From a virus, in the IMG/VR virus record IMGVR_UViG_3300047560_001667, positions 1 to 63,739 of that record: 63,739 bases of DNA. One strand, 5' to 3'. Positions 34,808 to 43,319 of this stretch are shown here, piece by piece. How positions within the stretch are numbered: the first letter of the stretch is position 1; each line of letters opens with the position of its first letter. The translations under genes were made by a program, and so were the position numbers. The notes beneath the pieces were generated by a model that was not told the origin of the DNA, did not search any database, and worked only from the letters and a program-made list of their open reading frames with translations.

Positions 34808-35281
34808 TTACGCAGTTTGCGATGTTGGGTTGTAAGTACCGTCTGATAAATTCACCATGTACGATACAACAAGAATACCCGTCCCAGTAGTAAGCGAAGT
34901 ACCACCTACAGTGTAAGTAACAATCGCGTCAGTAGAACCTACGTTAGCTGCAAGTGCCGCTGCACCAGTAGTTGCAGCAAAAGATACTGCACCAGAACCT
35001 GCGGTGGTAATCGTAGACGCTGTTGAAATAGCTGTACCGCCAATAGACAATGTGATTGTCGCAGCTGATGAAAACGCCGCTGTAGTAATGAACTGCATAG
35101 CTGTAATCGTTGCGCCGGCTGGTAGAACAAACGCTTGTGAAGATGACGCGTCACCGTAAGCTACAGCTTTCTTTTGGGCAACAATAGTTGCGCCCATATT
35201 GTTGATAGTACCAGCAGTTGTGCCAGTAGTGTTAGGTACGGTCCCAAGTCTCCAAGGACCAAAGTGTGATGCTAAACCCAT
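34808..35281 (-). CDS. Structural, possibly decoration protein (157 aa)
   Basis: The ATG at 35281 has GGAGATTAAA upstream. Begins MGLASHFGPWRLGTVPNTTG and is then Ala/Ser/Thr/Val-rich and beta-structured with a repeated TxxTTAxS pattern. The GPWRLGT start is familiar from small virion proteins next to capsid genes. Probably a head surface or fibre-like protein. Confidence 0.65.
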   Translation of the reverse strand: MGLASHFGPWRLGTVPNTTGTTAGTINNMGATIVAQKKAVAYGDASSSQAFVLPAGATITAMQFITTAAFSSAATITLSIGGTAISTASTITTAGSGAVSFAATTGAAALAANVGSTDAIVTYTVGGTSLTTGTGILVVSYMVNLSDGTYNPTSQTA

Positions 35282-35393
35282 TTTAATCTCCAAATACACG
35301 TAAGATACGCAGTCTTGTGTAAAGCTTGCTAGGTCAATCTGCGCAAATAAAAAGTTCCTAGATATGGGCTGATATTACACCCTAATTGGTTGA

Positions 35394-36203
35394 TTAGGCA
35401 ACTATTTTATTAGCTCCTCTACCCATCTTTTTACGACCATCTTCAGTTGACCATTTCAGCTTCATCTCAATACTTTTCTTCTCGTTCCTAATAAGCGCTC
35501 CGCACTCTGCACAACCTGACCCTTTTCTAAATTGAGCCGCATATTGAGAGAACTCTCCGTGCGTAGGACATACACATCCTGTAATTCTATTTAACGCCCC
35601 CGTGTAAATGGCATTAGTAAAATCATACTTACTACGCACTTCTTCTGGAAACTTAGCTAGTACCTCATTTAAAGGGGTATGTTCTTGTGACCTGGCGTTA
35701 CGCTTCATAGTCTCTTGAGCTTTGCGTAATCCTTCTTCTGTATATACTCTAGGTGCTTTCTTAACACCTTTTTGAGTTTCACTTATTTTTTTACGAGTTT
35801 CATTACTTCTAGGGACATTATATAAACTAGAATGTTCCCCTTTAGGTACTTTTTGCGCGGCTTCTTTTAGTTTTATTAGCGCCTCAGCTGTGTGTTTTTT
35901 CCCTCGCATAGGTGCACTTGCATCGGTTGCCCAATTGTAACAGTACGGTTTTCCTGCGTGTTCGTCTAACCATTTTTGCTCTGTGATTAGTAAATCTTCT
36001 GAGCATTCAATAATCTCTACTACTTCAAATTTAAAACAATCTTCCCCATATTTATTCCATGCAGCTTGCATATGAGGACTTTGGTGTTTCCCTTTTTTTA
36101 AATTACGACGGTGCGTTTGAAACCTAACTCTACTATCTACGGTACTACCCACATAAAACTTACCATTAACTACATTTCTTATTTTGTAAATTACATTTTT
36201 CAT
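35394..36203 (-). CDS. GIY-YIG homing endonuclease B (269 aa)
   Basis: NVIYKIRNVVNGKFYVGSTV gives the GIY-YIG core (IYKI...FYVGS) with Arg (SRVRFQTHRR) and Glu (LLITEQKWLDEH) positions intact. A middle NUMOD3-like block (RGKKHTAEALIKLKEAAQ, then SNETRKKISETQKG) follows, and then a C-terminal zinc-knuckle-like part with CVCPTHGEF and GCAECG. It has its own promoter (36236-36263) between the capsid terminator and its start, and a GGAG ribosome site. It belongs to the same group as the enzyme at 30384. Confidence 0.92.
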   Translation of the reverse strand: MKNVIYKIRNVVNGKFYVGSTVDSRVRFQTHRRNLKKGKHQSPHMQAAWNKYGEDCFKFEVVEIIECSEDLLITEQKWLDEHAGKPYCYNWATDASAPMRGKKHTAEALIKLKEAAQKVPKGEHSSLYNVPRSNETRKKISETQKGVKKAPRVYTEEGLRKAQETMKRNARSQEHTPLNEVLAKFPEEVRSKYDFTNAIYTGALNRITGCVCPTHGEFSQYAAQFRKGSGCAECGALIRNEKKSIEMKLKWSTEDGRKKMGRGANKIVA

Positions 36204-36235
36204 TAGTATTATCTCCGATATAAATGTTAAGAGAG

Positions 36236-36263
36236 ATTATACATTATTTTGTGACGGTGTCAC
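36236..36263 (-). promoter_or_regulatory. Promoter of GIY-YIG gene B with overlapping dyad
   Basis: On the minus strand GTGACA (-35) is followed 16 bases later by a perfect TATAAT (-10). The -35 lies in a dyad, GTGAC-GGT-GTCAC on the plus strand (36251-36263). It is placed just downstream of the capsid gene terminator, so the mobile gene has separate expression. Confidence 0.75.
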
Positions 36264-36283
36264 GGTAATTTTATTTAAATAAT

Positions 36284-36309
36284 AAAAAAGGGTCTCCGAA
36301 GAGACCCTT
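36284..36309 (-). terminator. Rho-independent terminator after the major capsid gene
   Basis: On the minus strand a 9-bp stem (AAGGGTCTC/GAGACCCTT) closes a TTCG tetraloop with a C-G closing pair, followed by six T. This is a textbook strong terminator, placed right after the capsid gene, and should lower expression of the downstream structural genes relative to capsid. Confidence 0.95.
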
Positions 36310-36334
36310 AATGTACCTAAGTAGTTGATTTTAC

Positions 36335-37246
36335 TTAGTTTGAACCAGATGAACCGAAGACACCTAAGGGATCAGACCAGCCGAAGCTGTAGCGTTCTCT
36401 CGCTTTGTATCTCATGTTACCAGTATCAAAGTCCGAATCTGATGATGTCGCTAACGGCTGACGAACAAAATGCTTCATACCATTTGGTACATCAGTGGTT
36501 AAGAACCATGCGTTAGTGTCGGTCAAGAAGTGGTTAACCGAATAACCTTCAGGAATCGAACCGTTGTTTTTCAACGCATTGATGTCGTTATCGGTTGTAC
36601 CTACACGTTGTTCAGTTTCGAGCAAACGAGTTGCAACGAATTGAAGTGCAGGGGGAACAATCAATTTACGAGGTTTAGCAGCAATCAATAATCCACGTTC
36701 GTCAGTCCATGCAGCGATTTGGATAACAGCCGCTTCCAAAGAAGTTTCGTTCAAATCAGCAGGGGTTGAAGGGATATTTGAGTTTGTACCGCCAGATACC
36801 AATGAGTGTGATGCTGAGAACAATGATGAACCGTCACCACCAGTATAAGCTGCGTTGAAGCCGTTGTTTAAAACAGCCGCTGCTTTTACTTGTTTGGTGT
36901 ACGCCATTGCACGAGCCAATGCTTTTGTGTAACGAGCAGACAATGAGTCATACAAGTTATCTTCTACAGCTTCTTCAGTTAATGAGAAGCCAAGAGCGAT
37001 TGTTTCGTGATTGTAGCGTGCAGTCCATGCTTCTTGACCCGCTTCATATTGAATAGCAGAACCCTCTGGTTTAACAGCCGCTGCTGCAAATCCTGAAAGT
37101 TTTGTTTCTTCTTCAAATGAACGCTCAGATGATTCAATTTCATAAATCTCTTTGTGTTCTTCACCGTAGCGTGCGTACTCTAAACCGAATAACGCGTTAA
37201 GACCCGGTAATAACTCTTTTAATAGCTGTGCTCTTGAAATTGCCAT
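36335..37246 (-). CDS. Major capsid protein (HK97-fold, Mu gpT-like)
   Basis: 303 aa, with SGFAAAAVKPEGSAIQYEAG and a helical ETIALGFSLTEEAVEDNLYD segment, then SLFSASHSLVSGGTNSNIPS and RKLIVPPALQFVATRLLETE, the pattern of Mu-like gpT capsid subunits. The C-terminus ARERYSFGWSDPLGVFGSSG is typical. It is flanked by a scaffold-like and a decoration-like gene upstream and by a strong terminator downstream, consistent with high expression. Confidence 0.9.
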   Translation of the reverse strand: MAISRAQLLKELLPGLNALFGLEYARYGEEHKEIYEIESSERSFEEETKLSGFAAAAVKPEGSAIQYEAGQEAWTARYNHETIALGFSLTEEAVEDNLYDSLSARYTKALARAMAYTKQVKAAAVLNNGFNAAYTGGDGSSLFSASHSLVSGGTNSNIPSTPADLNETSLEAAVIQIAAWTDERGLLIAAKPRKLIVPPALQFVATRLLETEQRVGTTDNDINALKNNGSIPEGYSVNHFLTDTNAWFLTTDVPNGMKHFVRQPLATSSDSDFDTGNMRYKARERYSFGWSDPLGVFGSSGSN

Positions 37247-37258
37247 ATTCTAATCTCC

Positions 37259-38104
37259 TTATGCAGTAGCGGCAGCAGAGTAATAAGAGTGAATACCGAA
37301 ATCGATTTTCACTAATACTTCTGGGAATTGAGTAAATACAATCGTTGAACCAGATGGAATTTCAGATACGCTATTGGTAGCTAAAATCGCTTGGTTGATT
37401 GTAACTGAAGTAGTGCTAGATACAGACGCTACAAATGATCCTGTTTGTACCAATTGACCGTTAGGTGCAATGTACGCTACGTTCCAACCCGGACCGATAG
37501 CAGTTGTACTTGCTAACGCTGTTGTCAATGTAATGGTTGTTGTAGAAGAAGAACCAATTGCAGATACGCTAACAGATGTTTCGTCAACCACGTCAAGCAC
37601 ACGAAGTGCAGACGCTGTTGTTGCTGGAGTCGCTGCTTTTTGGACTACGCCATTTGCAGAGTTACCTGTGTTCACGCTACCAGCTAAGTTAGATGCGTCT
37701 ACATTTTGACCAATCAATGCAATGTTTGCACTGCCGATTGTAGAACCACCTTGCGAGGTTACAACAGCAGTTCTAAATACAGTATCAGGATCATCAGCAA
37801 CAATCGCCACTGCATCACCAGCTAAAGTACCTGCTGGCCAGTATTGGCTAAACAATTTTTGTTTAGTTGTTGGATTAGTGTAAGAACAACCGAGGAAAAT
37901 ACCACTAGTTGCACTTGTTGTCGCTGTAGTCACTGCACCGCGAGTTGCTAAACCACGCACGATAGTAACGAAATCACCGTAAAAGATGTTTGTGCCATAA
38001 CCATATTGGATTGGGAATTCACGAGTAGAACCCGCAAAGACTTGACCACCGATCAAATTGACCGGTTTTAATCCGTATGGGGCTTGTACTGTAGGATAAG
38101 CCAT
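37259..38104 (-). CDS. Head decoration/capsid-associated structural protein (281 aa)
   Basis: Begins MAYPTVQAPYGLKPVNLIGG, then QVFAGSTREFPIQYGYGTNI, a start shared with many aquatic phage virion proteins encoded next to the capsid gene. Beta- and Ser/Thr-rich thereafter. Position between scaffold-side genes and capsid suggests a decoration or capsid-cementing role; I cannot prove it. Confidence 0.75.
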   Translation of the reverse strand: MAYPTVQAPYGLKPVNLIGGQVFAGSTREFPIQYGYGTNIFYGDFVTIVRGLATRGAVTTATTSATSGIFLGCSYTNPTTKQKLFSQYWPAGTLAGDAVAIVADDPDTVFRTAVVTSQGGSTIGSANIALIGQNVDASNLAGSVNTGNSANGVVQKAATPATTASALRVLDVVDETSVSVSAIGSSSTTTITLTTALASTTAIGPGWNVAYIAPNGQLVQTGSFVASVSSTTSVTINQAILATNSVSEIPSGSTIVFTQFPEVLVKIDFGIHSYYSAAATA

Positions 38105-38126
38105 TTAAAACTCCTAGATTAAAAAA

Positions 38127-38585
38127 TTAAGATTGTTTCCCAAAGGTCACTTTAGAACTCCGTTCTTTAAAGATTGGCATTCTTGAATCGCTTTGGCGCA
38201 TCAAATTATTATCTACAGCTTCAGCTTGTTGGTTTGTGATATTAGCGTAGTACTGCGCACGCTGATCCATAAACTCAGCTGGAATCTTACAGAGTAATAA
38301 TCCGCCTACTTCAATATTGTCTTTATATCGACTATTGGGGTCGGCTAACAGTCTAAACTTTGGTTGTTCGCTAAGCGTAACAGGTTCCCATCCTTCTCTG
38401 AGTTTGCCGGCTAGGTTACTTGGGTCACTATTATTTAATGTTGCTATACGAATCCAACGGTATGCGAACCCAGCCTCTTTGTCAGGCTCTGGGAGCAGCT
38501 CTGGTGCCATCCACTGCTTGGGACGCTCAGTAAGCGCTCTGGTTTCTAGTTCACGAGTAGTTCTTGCATTTGTGTTATCTGCCAT
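38127..38585 (-). CDS. Capsid-region protein (152 aa)
   Basis: Contains FAYRWIRIATLNNSDPSNLA, then EGWEPVTLSEQP and VGGLLLCKIPAEFMDQRAQY. I recall this pattern in small head-region proteins of aquatic podoviruses; no function is known to me. It overlaps the scaffold gene stop by 11 bases. Confidence 0.7.
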   Translation of the reverse strand: MADNTNARTTRELETRALTERPKQWMAPELLPEPDKEAGFAYRWIRIATLNNSDPSNLAGKLREGWEPVTLSEQPKFRLLADPNSRYKDNIEVGGLLLCKIPAEFMDQRAQYYANITNQQAEAVDNNLMRQSDSRMPIFKERSSKVTFGKQS

Positions 38586-39525
38586 TTTGGTTCTCCAATT
38601 CTAAAGCTGCTTTCGCATATTGTTCAGGTGTTAAGCCAAATTTCTTTGCTAAGTTGACTTGACTTTGAGTTAACTTTATCTTTTTAGGTGATGTGCTTCT
38701 CGAAGCGGGTGCGACGACATTTGATGGTCTACCCCGATTGGATTGCCTACTACCCGAATCCCCAAAATATTCACTATCGCTAAATCTTTTACGCATCGTT
38801 TTGTCCAACGCGTTGTAATATTCTTTTGAGCCTACAGGGACACCTTCATCCACCAATTTGGCATGTAATCCTAAAGCTGCACTGGTCATTTCTTTGTCTT
38901 TACCAAACCAAGGATTTCTATCTTGCCAATCCAACGCCTTTTCGTCAGGCTGCGGAACTTGTTGGGCTACAGGTCGTTGTAGTCTCTCTTGCGCCTGTTG
39001 TACCTCATATTCAGGTGTTTGTAAAGACCCTGTACGCATATTGTGTGCTTGCACCAATTTTAAATTGGCAATCTGCATTTGCTCTTGCGCTTCTACAATA
39101 CCGTCAGCGTCACCCATTTCATAAGCTTCTTTATAGGCTCGCTTGGCTTCTTGTAGTTCTTTTTGTGCTAATTGCTGTACATTAGTAATGTATTCTTTCT
39201 CACCATTACCCAGTACTTGATTCACACGTTGGTTTTCTTGAAGTAGTCTTTGAGCTACTGCAACAGCTTCTCGGTGTTCACGTTGAGCCGCTTCTTTTTC
39301 TCTACGCTCATCATGATAAACCTTACGCATTTGTTTTAAGCGTTGCTTGGCTTTCTCATCATACGAATCTAGCTCGTCTTCTTCTAGCTCATCCACAATG
39401 TGTTTGGGCATAGGTTGACGACCACGATCTTCTTCTGGCGTATCGTCTTCAATTTCGATTTCAATATCATTATCGAAATCATCTTGTTCATCTGGGAATT
39501 TATATTCTGCTTGTTCAAATGTCAT
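38575..39525 (-). CDS. Scaffolding protein candidate (316 aa)
   Basis: Very acidic N-terminus (DEQDDFDNDIEIEIEDDTPE), a long coiled coil about residues 55-170 (KQRLKQMRKVYHDERREKEA type) and a basic C-terminus (SPKKIKLTQSQVNLAKKFG). Charge order acidic-coiled-basic and position just before the capsid proteins are typical of phage scaffolds, whose basic end binds the capsid. No protease domain is visible. Confidence 0.8.
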   Translation of the reverse strand: MTFEQAEYKFPDEQDDFDNDIEIEIEDDTPEEDRGRQPMPKHIVDELEEDELDSYDEKAKQRLKQMRKVYHDERREKEAAQREHREAVAVAQRLLQENQRVNQVLGNGEKEYITNVQQLAQKELQEAKRAYKEAYEMGDADGIVEAQEQMQIANLKLVQAHNMRTGSLQTPEYEVQQAQERLQRPVAQQVPQPDEKALDWQDRNPWFGKDKEMTSAALGLHAKLVDEGVPVGSKEYYNALDKTMRKRFSDSEYFGDSGSRQSNRGRPSNVVAPASRSTSPKKIKLTQSQVNLAKKFGLTPEQYAKAALELENQNGR

Positions 39526-39537
39526 AGTCTTGTCCTA

Positions 39538-39819
39538 TTAGTTGTTGTCTAATATACACCAATCATGAGCCAATAAATCGGAATGAGTTGGTACCCAAGG
39601 TTCAAAACCATCTTCAGTCACTACAGCTATAAAGCCATTTGAACAAAGGCGATCTTCATCCTCATGATTACTTGTCACACCCCATTGATTTGGTGCAATT
39701 TGTTTTAACCATTTTTCATTATTCCAAGATGCTCTTGAAACTTTATTAGCTTTTACATCAAGCCATGATATTGCAAGTGCAAAGCTACAATTAGTATTTA
39801 AGCCTGTTATTTTTATCAT
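39538..39819 (-). CDS. tad2: DUF2829 protein, candidate anti-Thoeris Tad2 homologue
   Basis: The 93-aa protein reads SFALAISWLDVKANKVSRAS then WN near the start and EPWVPTHSDLLAHDWCILD at the end. This F-x-x-A-I...V-x-R-x-x-W-N...W-x-P-x-x-x-D-L-L-A-x-D-W frame is the DUF2829 pattern. Characterised members are Tad2 proteins, which bind the Thoeris signal molecule (gcADPR) and block that defence. Family assignment is by eye. It lies between scaffold and GroES-like genes, an odd place for an anti-defence gene. Confidence 0.78.
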   Translation of the reverse strand: MIKITGLNTNCSFALAISWLDVKANKVSRASWNNEKWLKQIAPNQWGVTSNHEDEDRLCSNGFIAVVTEDGFEPWVPTHSDLLAHDWCILDNN

Positions 39820-39821
39820 AA

Positions 39822-40238
39822 TTATTTCCGACTAATTCCGCGAGGATCGAGTACAACCGCTTCTACCGAATCGTCATTAATTAATCGGAATTCTTTACCG
39901 TGAATGAGTAGACGTGAACCTGAGTTGGGTCGTACTAAAATAAAGTCACCTTGTTTACACCAAGGCCCACTTGGGAATTTATTTTCATCTTTATACGCTT
40001 CTGGACCTAATGCGATAACAAAAAGTACGGTTGTAAGCACTTCTTCATTACGCAAGGTTATATCCGCTTTCGCAATACCACTTTCGTATTCTTTATCAGC
40101 TTCGGGAATAGCGCATAGGAGTCTGTATCCTGATGGTATTGGGAGTTGAGTTGCTTTCTCTTCATTAGTAGCGTCTGTTTCGTAGCTACCAACAACTTGA
40201 GGGTTTTTTGGATTTGAACCAATTAAAATCTTTGACAT
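39822..40238 (-). CDS. GroES-like co-chaperonin
   Basis: 138 aa with PIPSGYRLLCAIPEADKEYE, then SGIAKADI, VIALGPEAYKDENKFPSGPW, CKQGDFILVRPNSGSRLLIH and FRLINDDSVEAVVLDPRGI. The order of beta strands and the GI-loop place match the GroES fold, longer than the 95-aa bacterial form as in T4 gp31. It likely helps host GroEL fold the capsid protein encoded just downstream. The long insert between strands is phage-typical. Confidence 0.85.
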   Translation of the reverse strand: MSKILIGSNPKNPQVVGSYETDATNEEKATQLPIPSGYRLLCAIPEADKEYESGIAKADITLRNEEVLTTVLFVIALGPEAYKDENKFPSGPWCKQGDFILVRPNSGSRLLIHGKEFRLINDDSVEAVVLDPRGISRK

Positions 40239-40312
40239 TTTGTTTCCTGTTTGTGGGAAGTTAAGTGCCGTCTTTCCGTGCTGTCATCGGGGTTTTTAGC
40301 TCCCCTCCCAAG

Positions 40313-40492
40313 CTAATCTTCTAATCTGTCTTTTGCATCAAGTAAATATCCGCGAGCCGTTTGAAGACCGCGAATCTCACCGCATAACTGCTTATAATCA
40401 TCAAATGATTCAAGACGCTCAGAACACACATGATCTTTCAATTGCTCGATTTTCTCATCAATATGCTTAATCACTACATCAAACGCGTCCAT
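40313..40492 (-). CDS. Small helical protein between portal and GroES-like gene (59 aa)
   Basis: Starts in an overlap with the portal stop (TAATG) and reads MDAFDVVIKHIDEKIEQLKD, then a second helix CGEIRGLQTARGYLLDAKDR. Short two-helix hairpins of this type are common as tiny genes next to portal in podoviruses. No known function. Confidence 0.7.
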   Translation of the reverse strand: MDAFDVVIKHIDEKIEQLKDHVCSERLESFDDYKQLCGEIRGLQTARGYLLDAKDRLED

Positions 40493-43293
40493 TATTCTTC
40501 ACCTTCTTGCGATTGAACCTCAGCCTGTCGTGCTTGCTTTTTCTGTTGAGCACGGGTAAGTTCAGCTTGATGGCCTTGATGCGCTACATCAAGTACTTTA
40601 TGATGAGTTTGATGTTGACGGTCTAACGCATTTTGATACGCTTGATGTGCAATTTCTTCTGCTTTTTCTGTCTGAGCGCGTTCACGCTCAAGCATACCTT
40701 GATAGGCTTGATGCGCAATATCCATTTCCGTCTCAGTCTTCTTAGCAGTAATCTGCGCAGCATCCTTTAGAGCTTGCACGGTCGTTTTACGTTGCTGATC
40801 TTGTTTCTTCATTGTCATATCAGCAGCATTTTTAAGCGCTTCTACTTGAAGTTTCTTATCATCATGCGCTTGTTTAGCTTTATCAAGAGACTGTTTAACA
40901 CCCAATTGCGCTGCATTTTTAAGTACATCAATTTGCGTATTCTTATCAGCCATTGCTGCTTGAGACGCTATGCGTTCACGCTCAACCTGTATCTGTTGCA
41001 TTTTTAGCTGTGCATCAGTTTGATCTTTTTGCGCTTTGCGTTGTTGCTCTTGCGCTTTAAGCTGAAGCTCTTGCATCTGCATTTGAATCAGAGGGTCTTG
41101 CGCTTGCTGCTGCGCTTTTTGCTGAGCTGCTTGCGCTGTGTTTTGCTGTAGTAGTTGCGTAGCTGCTTGCGCAAGCAATGGTGCTAACGCGGCTTCCACT
41201 TCTGGATTTTGCTTAATATCCTCACCATCTTGATCTTCTTGAGGTGGCATTTGCATACCTAGCTGTTGCTCAACATCTTTTCTATACTGGAATCCTAAAT
41301 GCTCAGCGACATGCGACATCACTGTTGCTTGAATTTGAGGTAGCAATGGATTTCCTTGTAGCGTAGCCATAATCTTAGGATCATGAATCATCGCCATGTG
41401 AACAGCAATATGCGCGTTGTGGTCTTGATTAAGAAATGCTTTGACAGGTTTGAGTCTTAGCATATTCTGATTCTCAGACACAGGATCAACAGGGAATTTA
41501 TCTTCCTCTAATGGAACAAGCTTTTGCGCATCCTTAATCCCCAAAGCGTCAAGCATCTGGCGGTGAAGAACGGGCAAGTTGTAAAGTTGAGGTGCCCCTT
41601 GCGCAAGTTGTAATACCGCTTGGTACTGTACGATTTTCTGAGCCATCGTAGACGCATTCGGGTCAGATACAGGGATAACATCTGTGGTCTCGTAATCAGA
41701 CTTTTTGGCTTTTCGACTTCCTTCTTCAGGCTCATAATTATAATCCTCCGGTGCGTAAGCGGCAATAATCCCTTTTAGGAGACCAAGCTCTTGCTTCATC
41801 GAATAATGCACACGAGCTTGCACGGCTGTGATGACTTTGAGTGTACGCTCTAAAATAGCAAGTGTTGTTCCTACAGGTGCTTGACCTGACATATCTGATA
41901 CTTGCAAATCAGCTGCGTTAGCAAAACGTCTACCTTCTTCTACAATTTGATTTAAAAGCGCCATCAATACTTGACTAGGCTCTTTATAAGGAAGAGGTAT
42001 CAAGTTATCTTTAATTGTACCGCTTGGTACATCAACATCGCGCCACTCTCCAGGGGAAATAGGTGTGTCATCACCTTTAATGCGCAAACCACGCGATTTA
42101 AAACCACCAGGTAGATTACTTAGTGTTCCCGCATCAACCAGTTGTCGAATAAGAGAAGTGCCGGACTTAGCAAATGCACCAATAAGATGAATAAGGCCAA
42201 AGCAATAAAAGCCAAACCCAGGGACATACCCATAATGAACAAAATGTTGTCGTTTGGTGTAGGTTTCATCATCTGGCTCCCAGTTACGTCTAATCGATAA
42301 AATCGCTTGGCTACCTTTTTCAATAGTCACTACATAAGGTAATGCAATACCTGTTTCTTCACCATCCTCATCTGTGTGCTCAAAACCAGGTAAGTCTAAA
42401 TCAACGTGCATCTCAAGAATTTTGTAGCGATCATCGGATGTCGCTCGAAAACCCATTTTCTCAGCAATCTTTTTCTCAACTTCATCAAGTGCGCCATCTG
42501 GTTCACCCAAATCAATATCACGATAAAATCCTGCTACTTGAAGTCTGCGCATTTCATTTTCAGTTTTACGCATTACATGTGTGACGCGCTCAGCTGTTTC
42601 TAAATTAGACGCACCATAAGGCACGACCATATCTTCAGCAGGGACAAATACAGATACTTGGCGGTTAAGACGTGGATCAAAATACACCTTTTTAAACGCA
42701 TTACCTGATAAGCCAAGACCCCAAAGCATACGCTCATGTTCTGGTCGATACTCTGTCATCACATCAAGAAGTTGATAGTTCATGTCTTCTTGTACGCGCT
42801 GAGCCGCATCTTTTTTGCTTTGTGTTTCTTTACCAATAATGCGTGTTTTCACCGGACCGGCTGATGGGAAAGTTGCCATCATCGTTTCAGCTTGGAACTT
42901 AACTAACGCTTCGCTAAGCAGTGGATGATGTACACCACACGCCCCATCCCAAGGTTCAGTACGCTCTTCAAGTTTCATTCCTAGAAGGTCTAAACCATCC
43001 GTATAGGTCATTATCCAATCTTTTCTTGACCCAATGTCATCATCAAAGTCTGACAAAAGCTCTGAAGCAATAGATGACAATTCACCATCATCTAAAAGTT
43101 CAGCTAAATTTTCGTCAAAGTCTTCGTCATCGGTAGCTTTTGGATTGAAGTCAATTTCGAGTCCGCCCATAGCGATATGAAGTGCATCTGGATCATCAAT
43201 TTCAATCTCAATATCTGGCGACTCATCTGACATTGCTCCAAGTAGTGAATCAAGACCCATCGGTGCTTGATATAAACTTTTATCTATACTCAT
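40492..43293 (-). CDS. Portal protein (P22-like, 933 aa)
   Basis: Core portal signature region with DWIMTYTDGLDLLGMKLEER, WDGACGVHHPLLSEALVKFQ and YGYVPGFGFYCFGLIHLIGA, and a long Gln/Lys/Ala coiled-coil C-terminus (about residues 700-933), matching the P22-type barrel that extends into the head. Portal dodecamers form the DNA channel and sense filling. It lies between TerL and the small gene at 40313, as usual. Confidence 0.9.
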   Translation of the reverse strand: MSIDKSLYQAPMGLDSLLGAMSDESPDIEIEIDDPDALHIAMGGLEIDFNPKATDDEDFDENLAELLDDGELSSIASELLSDFDDDIGSRKDWIMTYTDGLDLLGMKLEERTEPWDGACGVHHPLLSEALVKFQAETMMATFPSAGPVKTRIIGKETQSKKDAAQRVQEDMNYQLLDVMTEYRPEHERMLWGLGLSGNAFKKVYFDPRLNRQVSVFVPAEDMVVPYGASNLETAERVTHVMRKTENEMRRLQVAGFYRDIDLGEPDGALDEVEKKIAEKMGFRATSDDRYKILEMHVDLDLPGFEHTDEDGEETGIALPYVVTIEKGSQAILSIRRNWEPDDETYTKRQHFVHYGYVPGFGFYCFGLIHLIGAFAKSGTSLIRQLVDAGTLSNLPGGFKSRGLRIKGDDTPISPGEWRDVDVPSGTIKDNLIPLPYKEPSQVLMALLNQIVEEGRRFANAADLQVSDMSGQAPVGTTLAILERTLKVITAVQARVHYSMKQELGLLKGIIAAYAPEDYNYEPEEGSRKAKKSDYETTDVIPVSDPNASTMAQKIVQYQAVLQLAQGAPQLYNLPVLHRQMLDALGIKDAQKLVPLEEDKFPVDPVSENQNMLRLKPVKAFLNQDHNAHIAVHMAMIHDPKIMATLQGNPLLPQIQATVMSHVAEHLGFQYRKDVEQQLGMQMPPQEDQDGEDIKQNPEVEAALAPLLAQAATQLLQQNTAQAAQQKAQQQAQDPLIQMQMQELQLKAQEQQRKAQKDQTDAQLKMQQIQVERERIASQAAMADKNTQIDVLKNAAQLGVKQSLDKAKQAHDDKKLQVEALKNAADMTMKKQDQQRKTTVQALKDAAQITAKKTETEMDIAHQAYQGMLERERAQTEKAEEIAHQAYQNALDRQHQTHHKVLDVAHQGHQAELTRAQQKKQARQAEVQSQEGEE

Positions 43294-43319
43294 TTAGTTG
43301 TCTCTTAATAATGTGGTAA

